Shown here one piece after another: positions 16,365 through 27,377 of a stretch of DNA of 64,000 nucleotides. The stretch is from contig NZ_FXZD01000003.1 in NCBI RefSeq assembly GCF_900169145.1, positions 248,001 to 312,000 on the forward strand, read 5' to 3'. The stretch is from Brevibacterium antiquum CNRZ 918 (GTDB taxonomy: Bacteria; Actinomycetota; Actinomycetes; Actinomycetales; Brevibacteriaceae). The notes under the pieces are model-generated. The model worked only from the letters and a program-made list of their open reading frames with translations, searched no databases and had not been told where the DNA came from. The position numbers and the translations under genes were made by a program. The stretch's first letter is position 1, and the number at the start of each line of letters is the position of its first letter.

Positions 16365-17377
16365 TCGTCGATGAGAAATTCGCCGCCCGCACAGCCCGGG
16401 AACTCGTCCCCGCAGCGCGCGTGCCCAACACCGATGAACTCGACGAACTGGTCGCCGGACTCAAGGACAATGCGCTGACGGCGCAGGAGCTCGTCGTCGA
16501 CTCGTTCCTCCTCGACCCTGCCCATGCCGATGATGTGCGCACGCGCCTGGGCGCCGGCTCCGTGCTCGTGCTTGATCAGATCGGCTGGATCAAAGCCAAC
16601 GCCCAGTCCCTCAACGGCATGGTCGACGCGGACGCTCTGCCCGCACCTGTCGGCCCGGGGGCGGCGAAGGCGGCCGCCGTGGAACTGGCAGGTGTGCTCT
16701 CGCTGCTGTCCACGCGAGTCCTGGGCCAATTCGACCCCTTCGCGGTGGCCACGGGCCGCCTGATGTTCGTCGCCCCCGCGGTCCTCCTCGCCGAGGAGGC
16801 CATGAACGTCTCTGCCCGCGACTTCCGTATGTGGGTGGCCCTGCACGAGGCGACGCATCAGGTTCAGTTCGCCACCGCACCCTGGCTGCGTGAGCACATG
16901 CGCTCTCTCCTGTCCCAAGTGGTCGCGACCCCGCTCAAGGCGCCTGGGATCCGCGGCCTCGCCGACGTCTTCTCCACTGTGGGCCAGATCGTCAAGGGTG
17001 AGGCGAGCATGGTCGACCTGATCAGGGACGAGGAGATGCGCAGCGCACTCGACGAGGCTACTGCTATCCTCAGCCTGCTCGAAGGACACGCAGATGTGGT
17101 CATGGACGAGGTCGGCATCGAAGTGATCCCGAGCGTGGCGAAGCTGCGACGCAAGTTCGAAGCCCGCCGAGACGCCGGTCAGGGCGGATTCCTGTCGAAT
17201 CTGCTGGGCATGAACCTCAAACTTGCCCAGTACCGCGACGGCGCCACCTTCGTCCGCGCCATCCGCAAGGAAGTCGGACAGACCGGCTTCTCCGCCATCT
17301 ACGCCAGCCCGGAGAACCTGCCGAAGAGCGAGGAGATCCACACCCCGAGCCTGTGGTTGGACCGTGTCCACGGCTGA
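16361..17377 (+). CDS. DUF2342 zinc-dependent metalloprotease-like protein
   Basis: A 338-residue actinobacterial protein of the DUF2342 family (sometimes labelled F420-biosynthesis-associated or putative hydrolase). Zincin-like features are ALHEATHQVQF (HExxH) near residue 165 and, about 90 residues later, LEGHADVVMDEVG, which could supply the third ligand. The physiological substrate is unknown. ATG 16361 overlaps the dacB stop by 4 bases, and its own end overlaps tilS by 14, so dacB-DUF2342-tilS is one translationally coupled operon, as at Rv3627c-Rv3625c. Confidence 0.85.
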   Translation: MIVDEKFAARTARELVPAARVPNTDELDELVAGLKDNALTAQELVVDSFLLDPAHADDVRTRLGAGSVLVLDQIGWIKANAQSLNGMVDADALPAPVGPGAAKAAAVELAGVLSLLSTRVLGQFDPFAVATGRLMFVAPAVLLAEEAMNVSARDFRMWVALHEATHQVQFATAPWLREHMRSLLSQVVATPLKAPGIRGLADVFSTVGQIVKGEASMVDLIRDEEMRSALDEATAILSLLEGHADVVMDEVGIEVIPSVAKLRRKFEARRDAGQGGFLSNLLGMNLKLAQYRDGATFVRAIRKEVGQTGFSAIYASPENLPKSEEIHTPSLWLDRVHG

Positions 17378-18398
17378 GGGGCCACCACCTCGGCGTCCGA
17401 GCCTCGATCCAGACAGCGGGGCGATCCGCAACTGTGTCCGTGAAGCGTTGGCCTTGGTGGGGCAGCCTTCCGAGCAGCAGCCGAATGTCATCGTCGCGGT
17501 CTCCGGGGGAGCGGACTCAATGGCGCTGCTGCACGCCTGCGCCTTCCTCCACCGACGAGGCGAACTGCGTGCGCATGCCGTGACCGTCGACCATGGGCTG
17601 CAGCCCTCGACCGCCGAGGTGGCCCGCCGGGTCGTAGCGATCGCCGAATCCTGGGGTGTTCCCGCCGAAGTCGCCACCGTCACCGTCGATGCTGGTGCTG
17701 AGGGGCTCGAAGCCGCCGCCCGTGATGCTCGCTACGGCGTACTCGAAGCCGCCCGGGCAGTACATGCGGCGAATTGGGTGCTGACCGCGCACACTCGAAG
17801 CGACCAGGCGGAGACAGTGCTGCTGGGGCTGATGCGCGGTTCGGGCACGAGGTCCCTGGCAGGAATGGCTCTGCGCACCGACACCGTGGTGCGCCCCCTG
17901 CTCGGCATCGAACGGGCGAGCACCGTCGCCTCGTGCCGGGCTCAGGGAATTGAGGTCTGGAACGACCCGATGAACGTCGACGATTCCTTCGCCCGGGTGC
18001 GGGCTCGCAGCCTACTGGCCTCCCTGGAGACCGACCTGGGCCAACCCATCACCGCGAACCTGGCTCGCACCGCCGAACTGTGCCGTGCCGATGCTGACTG
18101 CCTCGACGAACTCGCTGAGACCTCTGCCGCCACGATCCGCGGGCGCACGAGGGTGAGCTTGAGTGAAGTGGCGGGGCTGGAAGATGCGATCCTCTCCCGC
18201 GTCGTCCGCGACTGGCTGATCTCCCTCGACGTGCCCGCGCAGAGCTTCGGCGCCGCCCGTGTGAGCGAACTGTGCGCCCTGCTCCGGGAACCTGGCGCAT
18301 CGGGTCAGGCACACGCTCGTCTGTCACTGCCAGGTGACACAGAGGTCATCGTCACCGAGCAGTTCCTGGTCTTCCGACGCGACGCGAAGACTGTCTGA
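17364..18398 (+). CDS. tilS: tRNA(Ile)-lysidine synthase
   Basis: Converts C34 of the CAU-anticodon tRNA(Ile) to lysidine with ATP and lysine, so that AUA is read as isoleucine. The PP-loop ATP motif SGGADSMALL lies near residue 46, and VDHGLQPST, TAHTRSDQAETVLLGLMRGSG and RPLLGIERA follow the family order. The length of 344 residues matches the short actinobacterial form. GTG 17364 lies inside the end of the preceding gene. In many actinobacteria hpt follows directly; here a divergent amidohydrolase/transporter pair intervenes. Confidence 0.93.
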   Translation: MSTAEGPPPRRPSLDPDSGAIRNCVREALALVGQPSEQQPNVIVAVSGGADSMALLHACAFLHRRGELRAHAVTVDHGLQPSTAEVARRVVAIAESWGVPAEVATVTVDAGAEGLEAAARDARYGVLEAARAVHAANWVLTAHTRSDQAETVLLGLMRGSGTRSLAGMALRTDTVVRPLLGIERASTVASCRAQGIEVWNDPMNVDDSFARVRARSLLASLETDLGQPITANLARTAELCRADADCLDELAETSAATIRGRTRVSLSEVAGLEDAILSRVVRDWLISLDVPAQSFGAARVSELCALLREPGASGQAHARLSLPGDTEVIVTEQFLVFRRDAKTV

Positions 18399-18420
18399 CC
18401 TCAGCGCCCGGTCGTTGGGC

Positions 18421-19686
18421 TCAGGCCTCGCCGTCGACCAGGTGGCCACCGGTGGCCACCAGCTCTCCGTTCTTGAAGACGTCACGATCGGCCGGGCAGT
18501 CCATGATCGCCGAGGTGACTGTATCGGCCTCGACCAGCAGGAAGTCCGCGGGCGCACCGATGCCCAGACCGAAGCGGGCATCATCGACCAGCGCTGTTCC
18601 ATCCGGTCGGGCACCGGCCATCACCTGCGCCCCACCGCGGGAGGCGATGTCCAGGCAGGTCTCGATGTCCTCATCACGACGGTGCCCATTCGTGAATGCC
18701 AGCTGCCAGGTCCGCCGCAGCAGGTCACCGTCACCGTAGGGACTCCAGTAGTCGCGCTGTCCGTCCTCGCCGAGGCCCAGCGCCACCCGATTCTCACGCA
18801 GGCCTCGCTGCGGCAGGACACCGTTCTGCGGTGCCACAGTCGTCAGCGAGATGCCCGCCTCAGCGACGAGCTCGACGATCCGGTCGACCTCTGATGCAGG
18901 GTTCGAGCTCAGAGCGAAGGCATGGGAGATCGTCACCTGCCCCTCCAGGCCGAGAGCCTTCGTCCGGTGAGCGATCTCCTCGAACGTGAACACGCCTGCG
19001 CTGCCGCGCTCATGCAGATGGATATCGACGCCCTTGCCGTGTTTCTCCGCAAGACCGAAGACGACATCGAGATGCGCGACCGGATCGCGGTCGTATTGGA
19101 GTGGGTCGAGCCCACCGACCAGATCGGCACCCTCGCTCAAGGCCGCGTCGAGAAGATCTCTGACACCCTTTTCGGCCACGATGCCGGCCTGCGGGAAGGC
19201 GACGATCTGAGAGTCGAGGATCGCGGCGTGATCGGCCAGCGCGTCCCGGACGCCGAGGAAGCGCTCGAGACCGCAGTCGGCGTCGATCTGGGTGTGCGAG
19301 CGGATGCGCGTCCCCCCGGAGGAGACGATCTTTGCGATCACGAAGGCAGCCTGGTCACGGACGCTGCGCTCGCCCTGCCTCCAGTTCTCCCGATCGTTCA
19401 TGATGAAGCCGTGCAGCGTTCCGTCTGCCGTGTGGGGGCGGAAGGTCTGACCCATCCGGTTCGAATCGAGATGGGCATGAACGTCACCGAGGCTGGGCAG
19501 CAGGGCTCGTCCCGCCCCATCGATGACGTCGGCGCCGTCGATGCCGACATCGGTGCCGCCGACCGTCTGCGCCGAGGCAGCCGCTGTGAAAGCGGCGAAG
19601 CGTCCGTTTTCGATCTCGACATCAACGGTGGCGGCATCGGCAGTGCGGGGAAAGAGGCGAACATTTCTCAGACTGGTCATCATCAT
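18421..19686 (-). CDS. CodA-like amidohydrolase (cytosine deaminase family)
   Basis: A 421-residue metal-dependent amidohydrolase. HxH metal ligands appear in DVHAHLDSN (about residue 68), then RSHTQIDAD, VDIHLHERG (His/Glu pair as in E. coli CodA), ISHAFAL and the late Asp in GEDGQRDYW. The family deaminates cytosine, isoguanine or related rings and N-alkyl triazines, so the substrate is uncertain. It is divergent from a CynX-like transporter 103 bases away, suggesting uptake and deamination of a nitrogen-rich heterocycle or amide. It converges with tilS, with 22 bases between stops. Confidence 0.82.
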   Translation of the reverse strand: MMMTSLRNVRLFPRTADAATVDVEIENGRFAAFTAAASAQTVGGTDVGIDGADVIDGAGRALLPSLGDVHAHLDSNRMGQTFRPHTADGTLHGFIMNDRENWRQGERSVRDQAAFVIAKIVSSGGTRIRSHTQIDADCGLERFLGVRDALADHAAILDSQIVAFPQAGIVAEKGVRDLLDAALSEGADLVGGLDPLQYDRDPVAHLDVVFGLAEKHGKGVDIHLHERGSAGVFTFEEIAHRTKALGLEGQVTISHAFALSSNPASEVDRIVELVAEAGISLTTVAPQNGVLPQRGLRENRVALGLGEDGQRDYWSPYGDGDLLRRTWQLAFTNGHRRDEDIETCLDIASRGGAQVMAGARPDGTALVDDARFGLGIGAPADFLLVEADTVTSAIMDCPADRDVFKNGELVATGGHLVDGEA

Positions 19687-19719
19687 CCTTCAACGTGGGA
19701 GGGCACCTGTCCTCCAAAT

Positions 19720-19727
19720 GGTATACC
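19720..19727. promoter_or_regulatory. GGTATACC dyad in the amidohydrolase/transporter intergenic region
   Basis: An 8-bp perfect palindrome near the middle of a 103-bp divergent promoter region. It also contains TATACC on both strands, so it could be a shared -10 region or a GntR-type operator core. No regulator gene is adjacent. Confidence 0.35.
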
Positions 19728-19789
19728 GCGATGTGGCTCGGGCATGGACCCGTGGGCCCAGCGTGCACATCGTCTGAAAGGATGAGGCA

Positions 19790-21094
19790 ATGACCTCTCA
19801 GCCCGAATACGGCCATCGTACGGGTCGGGGACTCGACGTGCTGGCACTCGTGTGCCTCATCCTCATCGCCTGCTCGCTGCGCCCGGCAGCATCGTCGCTG
19901 GGTCCCGTCCTCTCCGAAGTTCAGGGCGCCTACACTCTGGTCGAATGGCAGACGGGCCTGCTCACAGCACTTCCCGGGCTGATCTTCGCGATCTGCGGGT
20001 TCATCGCCGTTCCCGTGCTCAAGAAGATCGGGCTGTTCAGCTCGCTGGTGATGACCTGCGTGCTGATCGCGGTAGGTGTGGGCGCTCGGGTGCTCGTCGA
20101 CAACTGGGTCGGCTTCGCCGGGCTGTCCGTGGTCGCTCTGGCCGGAATGTCCATCGGAAACGTCATTCTGCCGGTGTACGTGAAAACGCGCTTCCCCGAC
20201 CGAGCCAGCCTCGGTGCCACCGCCTTCACTGTGTCGCTGGGACTGGGGGCGATGTTCCCTGCCTTCCTCACCGCACCCATCACCGGCCACTTCGACAACT
20301 GGCGCGTGGGACTCGGTGTCTGGGCACTCGTGCCGGCCTGCGCACTGGTCAGCTGGATCATCCTCAAGCTCGCCCGATCCGTCCCCAACCTGGATCAGCC
20401 TGCGCAGGACACGCACGAGGCGGACCCGCCTCGGCGGCATATCTTCACCTCGTCCAAGGCCCGGTACATGGCGATGTTCTTCGGTCTGCAGTCGGTCAAC
20501 GCCTACGTCCAGTTCGGGTGGCTGCCGCAGATCTACCGTGATGCGGGGATCGATCCGGTTCTCGCCGGTCTCATGCTCACGGTCGTCACCCTCGGTGGGA
20601 TCCCCGGTGGATTCCTCGCCCCGCAGATCATCATGCGCAACATCCTGCCGCGCTTCTTCCTCGTCACCTTCTCCGTCAGCGCCGTGTGCGGCTACCTCGG
20701 ACTGCTCCTGATTCCCACGACCGTGCCAGTGCTGTGGGCCATCCTCCTGGGCTACGGTGGCTTCGCCTTCCCCGCTGCGCTCGCCCTCATCACAGGCCGC
20801 ACGAAGGACGTGTCGATCACCGCCCGAACCTCAGCGTTCGTGCAGTCCAGTGGCTATGTGCTGGCTGCGATCGGTCCCTTGGCCGTCGGTGGACTCCTCG
20901 GGCTGAGCGGCGGCTGGTCGGTGCCGCTGTGGTTCATGATCTGCGTCGCAGCGCTCATGGGTGTGACCGGGTACCTCGCCGCCACCCCGGGCACGGTCGA
21001 CGACGAGCTGGAGACAGCAGGGCCTCGTGGTGGCGCGTCAGGCACCTGTGGCGGCACGGCGGGCCTCCGTGGTGGCATGCCGGGGCAGAAGTGA
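19790..21094 (+). CDS. MFS transporter, CynX/NimT-like
   Basis: A 434-residue membrane protein with about 12 helices. The N-terminal stretch with ACSLRPAASSLGPVL and the second-half run SVNAYVQFGWLPQIYRDAGI match the CynX/NimT (cyanate/nitroimidazole) branch of the major facilitators. GTKDVSIT-type loops and a Gly-rich hydrophilic C-terminal tail (GTCGGTAGLRGGM) follow the last helix. Its partner is probably the divergent CodA-like amidohydrolase, so it may import that enzyme's substrate. GAAAGGA lies upstream of ATG 19790. Confidence 0.82.
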   Translation: MTSQPEYGHRTGRGLDVLALVCLILIACSLRPAASSLGPVLSEVQGAYTLVEWQTGLLTALPGLIFAICGFIAVPVLKKIGLFSSLVMTCVLIAVGVGARVLVDNWVGFAGLSVVALAGMSIGNVILPVYVKTRFPDRASLGATAFTVSLGLGAMFPAFLTAPITGHFDNWRVGLGVWALVPACALVSWIILKLARSVPNLDQPAQDTHEADPPRRHIFTSSKARYMAMFFGLQSVNAYVQFGWLPQIYRDAGIDPVLAGLMLTVVTLGGIPGGFLAPQIIMRNILPRFFLVTFSVSAVCGYLGLLLIPTTVPVLWAILLGYGGFAFPAALALITGRTKDVSITARTSAFVQSSGYVLAAIGPLAVGGLLGLSGGWSVPLWFMICVAALMGVTGYLAATPGTVDDELETAGPRGGASGTCGGTAGLRGGMPGQK

Positions 21095-21141
21095 ATCATA
21101 ATGGAGACACATCCCACCCCAAGCGAGGAGAAACGACCCCA

Positions 21142-21693
<552 letters not shown>

Positions 21694-21860
21694 GCGTTGC
21701 GCATGAGCAATCCGCGTATTGGCTGAGTGCCTGTTTCGCCCGGGAACAAAACCGGGTGCATTCGAGCTAAGTCAGTGCGAGGTATTAGGCTGTGGGGGAT
21801 GTTCCCAGGCAGCCTCGGTAGCCTGAACAGGTTGCCCACATCTTTTTCCTGAGAGGACTT

Positions 21861-24001
<2,141 letters not shown>

Positions 24002-24002
<1 letters not shown>

Positions 24003-24625
24003 TGTCTGAGCTCGAAGAGGTGACGGAGGTGCTCGGGGAGGCCCCAGCCGGGACCGGCAACAAGGTCGATCAGCCTCGGATCGCCGCCGCCGTGCGTGAG
24101 ATCCTCATCGCTGTCGGCGAGGACCCTGATCGGGAAGGGCTGCTGGAGACCCCTGCCAGGGTCGCTCGTGCCTACGAAGAGGTCTTTGCCGGCCTCCACC
24201 GCGATGCGGCAGATGTTCTGGGCGTCACCTTCGACATCAGCCACGAGGAGATGGTCCTCGTTCGCGACATCGACTTGTATTCGATGTGCGAGCATCATCT
24301 CGCGCCATTCCACGGGGTCGCCCATATCGGCTACATTCCGAGCAAGAACGGCAAAGTCACAGGACTGTCCAAGCTGGCCCGCCTCGTCGAGATCTATGCT
24401 CGTCGCCCCCAGGTCCAGGAACGGCTGACGACTCAGATCGCCGACGCCCTCGTCGAACACCTCGAGCCGCAGGGTGCAATCGTCGTCGTCGAGGCCGAAC
24501 ATCTGTGCATGACCATGCGCGGAGTCCGGAAACCGGGCGCCTCGACCATCACCTCGGCGGTGCGCGGGCAGCTGCGTGAAACGGCATCCCGAGCAGAAGC
24601 CATGAGCCTGATCATCCGGAGATAG
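24002..24625 (+). CDS. folE: GTP cyclohydrolase I
   Basis: First step of folate synthesis: GTP to 7,8-dihydroneopterin triphosphate. The 207-residue protein contains the zinc/active-site motif [30 protein letters not shown] and a second ligand in [11 protein letters not shown]. It begins within the ftsH stop and is followed by folP after 9 bases, so ftsH-folE-folP-folBK is probably one transcript. Confidence 0.97.
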
Positions 24626-24634
24626 AGGTCTGAC

Positions 24635-25501
24635 ATGCCCACACCGGAACGCACGAAGATCATGGGCGTACTCAACGTCACGCCCGACTCCTTCTCCGAC
24701 GGCGGTCGTTACTTCGACCACGAGGCGGCCATCGCCCACGGTTTCGAACTGCTGCGCTCGGGCGCCGACATCATCGATGTCGGAGGGGAGTCCACACGGC
24801 CCGGGTCGGTCCGGGTCGATGAGGCGGAGGAGCTGCGGCGCGTCGTCCCTGTGATCCGTGAGCTGGCCGCTGCGGGGGCTGTGATCAGCGTTGACACCAT
24901 GCGATCCAAGGTCGCCGAGGCATCACTGAATGTCGGCGCCCATATCATCAACGACGTCTCTGCCGGACTCTCCGATCCGACGATGCTGGCTGTCGCCTCC
25001 GAGACCGCTGCCCCCGTCGTGCTCATGCACTGGCGGGGCTATCTCGACCGTGCGTCGGCGTCCTTCTACTACGACGATGTCGTCGCCGAGGTGATCGCGG
25101 AGCTGAAGATGAGAATCGACGAAGCAATCACCGTCGGTGTTGAACCGGACAACATCATCCTCGACCCGGGGCTGGGATTTTCGAAGAACGCCGAACACAA
25201 CTGGCAGATCCTCGGAGCCCTCGACGAATTTGCGAACCTGGATCACCGGCTCCTCGTTGCTGCCAGCCGCAAACGCTTCATCTCCACCCTGCTCTCACCT
25301 AAGGATCCGAAATTCGCCGAGGAATCGGCGAAAGATCAGGCCACGGCCGCGATCTCGGCACTGTCGGCCAGAGCAGGAGCGTGGGCGGTGCGCGTCCACG
25401 AACCCACCACCTCGGCGATCGCAGCCACGGTCATCAACGCCGTGAACTCGCATTCCCCGGCAGCCACACCAGATGTCCGTGCAGCGAAGGGGAACGCATG
25501 A
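24635..25501 (+). CDS. folP: dihydropteroate synthase
   Basis: Joins 6-hydroxymethyl-dihydropterin pyrophosphate to p-aminobenzoate; the sulfonamide target. Both signatures are present: IMGVLNVTPDSFSDGG at the N-terminus and IIDVGGESTRPGS. DPGLGFSKNAEHNW and LLVAASRKRF follow. The length of 288 residues is normal. ATG 24635 follows a short AGAGGT site, and the stop overlaps the folB-folK start (ATGA). Confidence 0.97.
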   Translation: MPTPERTKIMGVLNVTPDSFSDGGRYFDHEAAIAHGFELLRSGADIIDVGGESTRPGSVRVDEAEELRRVVPVIRELAAAGAVISVDTMRSKVAEASLNVGAHIINDVSAGLSDPTMLAVASETAAPVVLMHWRGYLDRASASFYYDDVVAEVIAELKMRIDEAITVGVEPDNIILDPGLGFSKNAEHNWQILGALDEFANLDHRLLVAASRKRFISTLLSPKDPKFAEESAKDQATAAISALSARAGAWAVRVHEPTTSAIAATVINAVNSHSPAATPDVRAAKGNA

Positions 25502-26388
25502 GTGCCCATCGGGATCGGATCGAACTGCGCGGGCTGAGAGTGCGCGGCAACCACGGGGTCTTCGACTTCGAGAAGCGTGAGGGCCAGGACTTCGTCATCG
25601 ACGTCACCCTGCACACCTCCGTGACCCGGGCCGCGGCCACCGATGACATCGCCGACACCGTCCACTACGGTGAACTGGCCGAAGATGTCGCACACATCGT
25701 CGAAGACAACACCTTCGACCTCATCGAGACCCTGGCCTCCCGGATTGCCGAGCACTGCCTGGACCTGGCTGAGCATGTCGAGGTCGTTGTCCATAAGCCC
25801 GGTGCCCCGATCCAACGGTCCTTCAACGACGTCAGCGTCACCGTCGTCCGTTCCCGAGACAGCACCGTCATCGCCGAGACGGAGACCGAGGCATACCTCA
25901 ATCTTGGGGCCAACCTCGGCGACGCGGCGGATACACTCGACCAGGCCGTTGCCGCTCTCGACAGACATCCCAGAATCACTGTGCTCAGGCGATCCTCGCT
26001 GTATCGCACCGCGCCCTGGGGCGGAGTCGAACAGGGCGACTTCCTCAATCTGGGCCTCATCGTGAGCACCAGTCTGCCTGCCCCGGAACTCCTCGCCGTG
26101 GCGCAGGGAATCGAAGTTTCCTGCGGACGGACCCGGGAACTGCGCTGGGGGCCACGCACCCTCGACATCGATCTGATCCGCTTCGGGACCAACCACGAGG
26201 AACTCGTCTTCGACACCGAGGCACTGACCCTGCCCCATCCGCGGGCGCACGAACGAGCCTTCGTGCTCGCACCGTGGGTCGAGCTCGATGGGGGCGCAGA
26301 AATACTCACCCCTACCGGCCCGCGCCCGATCACTGCAGTCCTCACCGAACTGGGAGACCAGGAAATCACGCGAATCCAGGCCCCATAA
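25498..26388 (+). CDS. fused dihydroneopterin aldolase / HPPK (FolB-FolK)
   Basis: One open frame of 296 residues joins two consecutive folate enzymes. Residues about 1-120 are dihydroneopterin aldolase (LRGLRVRGNHGVFDFEKREG, VHYGELAEDV, FDLIETLASRIAE). Residues about 130-290 are 6-hydroxymethyl-dihydropterin pyrophosphokinase (AYLNLGANLGD, SSLYRTAPWGGVEQGDFLN, GPRTLDIDLIRFG, LPHPRAHERAFVL). The linker is only about 10 residues. ATG 25498 overlaps the folP stop by 4 bases. Many actinobacteria keep folB and folK separate, so the fusion is worth noting. With folE and folP this completes most of the pterin branch. Confidence 0.93.
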   Translation: MSAHRDRIELRGLRVRGNHGVFDFEKREGQDFVIDVTLHTSVTRAAATDDIADTVHYGELAEDVAHIVEDNTFDLIETLASRIAEHCLDLAEHVEVVVHKPGAPIQRSFNDVSVTVVRSRDSTVIAETETEAYLNLGANLGDAADTLDQAVAALDRHPRITVLRRSSLYRTAPWGGVEQGDFLNLGLIVSTSLPAPELLAVAQGIEVSCGRTRELRWGPRTLDIDLIRFGTNHEELVFDTEALTLPHPRAHERAFVLAPWVELDGGAEILTPTGPRPITAVLTELGDQEITRIQAP

Positions 26389-26416
26389 GTGCCCGGGGTT
26401 TGAGAGACTTGGAGCT

Positions 26417-26878
26417 ATGCAGCGAACAGCGTCGGGCACTCTCGTCATCTGGGCCGTCATCGGTGTCGTGGTGGCGCCAACTCTCGACGTCCTGCTGGAG
26501 AGTCAGGGCTTCTCACTGCCTGGCCTGCCCTGGTTCGCCATCATCGGAATGCTCATACTCGCCGCCGTCCTGCTGGTCCTGGGCTGGCCGATCAAGAAAT
26601 GGAACGACGGCGACCGGACCAAGGAGATCGACCCGCTTCAAGCAGCTCGCGTAGCCGTCATGGCCAAGGCCAGCGCACTGACAGGTGCCGGACTGGCCGG
26701 GTGGTACATGGGCAACGCCGCCTACTATTTCCTGTCCGCACCGGGAATCCGCAATGATTTGGCGGCAGGTATGCTTTTCGCTATGATCGCAGCCGCAGCG
26801 TTGATGATCGTCGGCCTGATCGTCGAAGGCTTCTGCGCGCTGCCCCCTCAAGACCCACCAGGAGCCGAAGCCGCATGA
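26417..26878 (+). CDS. DUF3180 family membrane protein
   Basis: A 153-residue protein with four predicted helices (about 8-28, 38-58, 80-105 and 115-138). It matches the actinobacterial DUF3180 family in topology and in its position directly after folK (Rv3605c in M. tuberculosis). Its function is unknown. ATG 26417 follows TTGGAG; the stop overlaps the next gene by 4 bases (ATGA). Confidence 0.82.
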   Translation: MQRTASGTLVIWAVIGVVVAPTLDVLLESQGFSLPGLPWFAIIGMLILAAVLLVLGWPIKKWNDGDRTKEIDPLQAARVAVMAKASALTGAGLAGWYMGNAAYYFLSAPGIRNDLAAGMLFAMIAAAALMIVGLIVEGFCALPPQDPPGAEAA

Positions 26879-27375
26879 GTCGCGATTTCAACTATCTGTC
26901 CGGAATAGATGCCGACTTCAACCGGGTGAGTCCCAAATACGGGCTCAAGGAGACGATCGCGTCTCTGACGATCCTCGTTCCGATGATCATCGTGGCCCTC
27001 GTCTTCGCCATCATCTTCACCTCCGAAGTCCCGTGGCTGCACGCGATCTGGGCCGCCCTCGTGGCGCTCACCGTCGTCCTCGTCGTCATCATCATCCGCC
27101 AGGCCAAAGCCATCGGCTATGCGGAGAGGGCAGATGACCTTCTCATCCGGCGTGGAATCATGTTCCACAAGGCCACGGTCGTCCCGTACGGACGACTGCA
27201 GTTCGTCGACGTGGACGCCGGCCCCATCGATCGCATGTTCGGCCTGGCCTCGGTCAAACTTCATACTGCCTCGGCAGCCACAGACGCCACCATCCCGGGC
27301 CTTCCCCGCGCCGAGGCCGATCGTCTGCGCGATAGCCTCGCCGGCCTGGGCCAGGCCAACTTGGCGGGACTGTGA
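26875..27375 (+). CDS. PH domain-containing membrane protein (YdbS-like)
   Basis: A 166-residue protein with two adjacent hydrophobic helices (about 25-50 and 55-78), then one bacterial PH_2 domain: YAERADDLLIRRGIMFHKAT, VVPYGRLQFVDVDAGPIDRMFGLA and a closing DATIPGLPRAEADRL. In Bacillus, YdbS/YdbT-type proteins pair and have been linked to membrane stress or antimicrobial tolerance. Its overlap with DUF3180 and near-contact with the larger PH protein suggest a membrane complex. Confidence 0.85.
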   Translation: MSRDFNYLSGIDADFNRVSPKYGLKETIASLTILVPMIIVALVFAIIFTSEVPWLHAIWAALVALTVVLVVIIIRQAKAIGYAERADDLLIRRGIMFHKATVVPYGRLQFVDVDAGPIDRMFGLASVKLHTASAATDATIPGLPRAEADRLRDSLAGLGQANLAGL

Positions 27376-27377
27376 GC

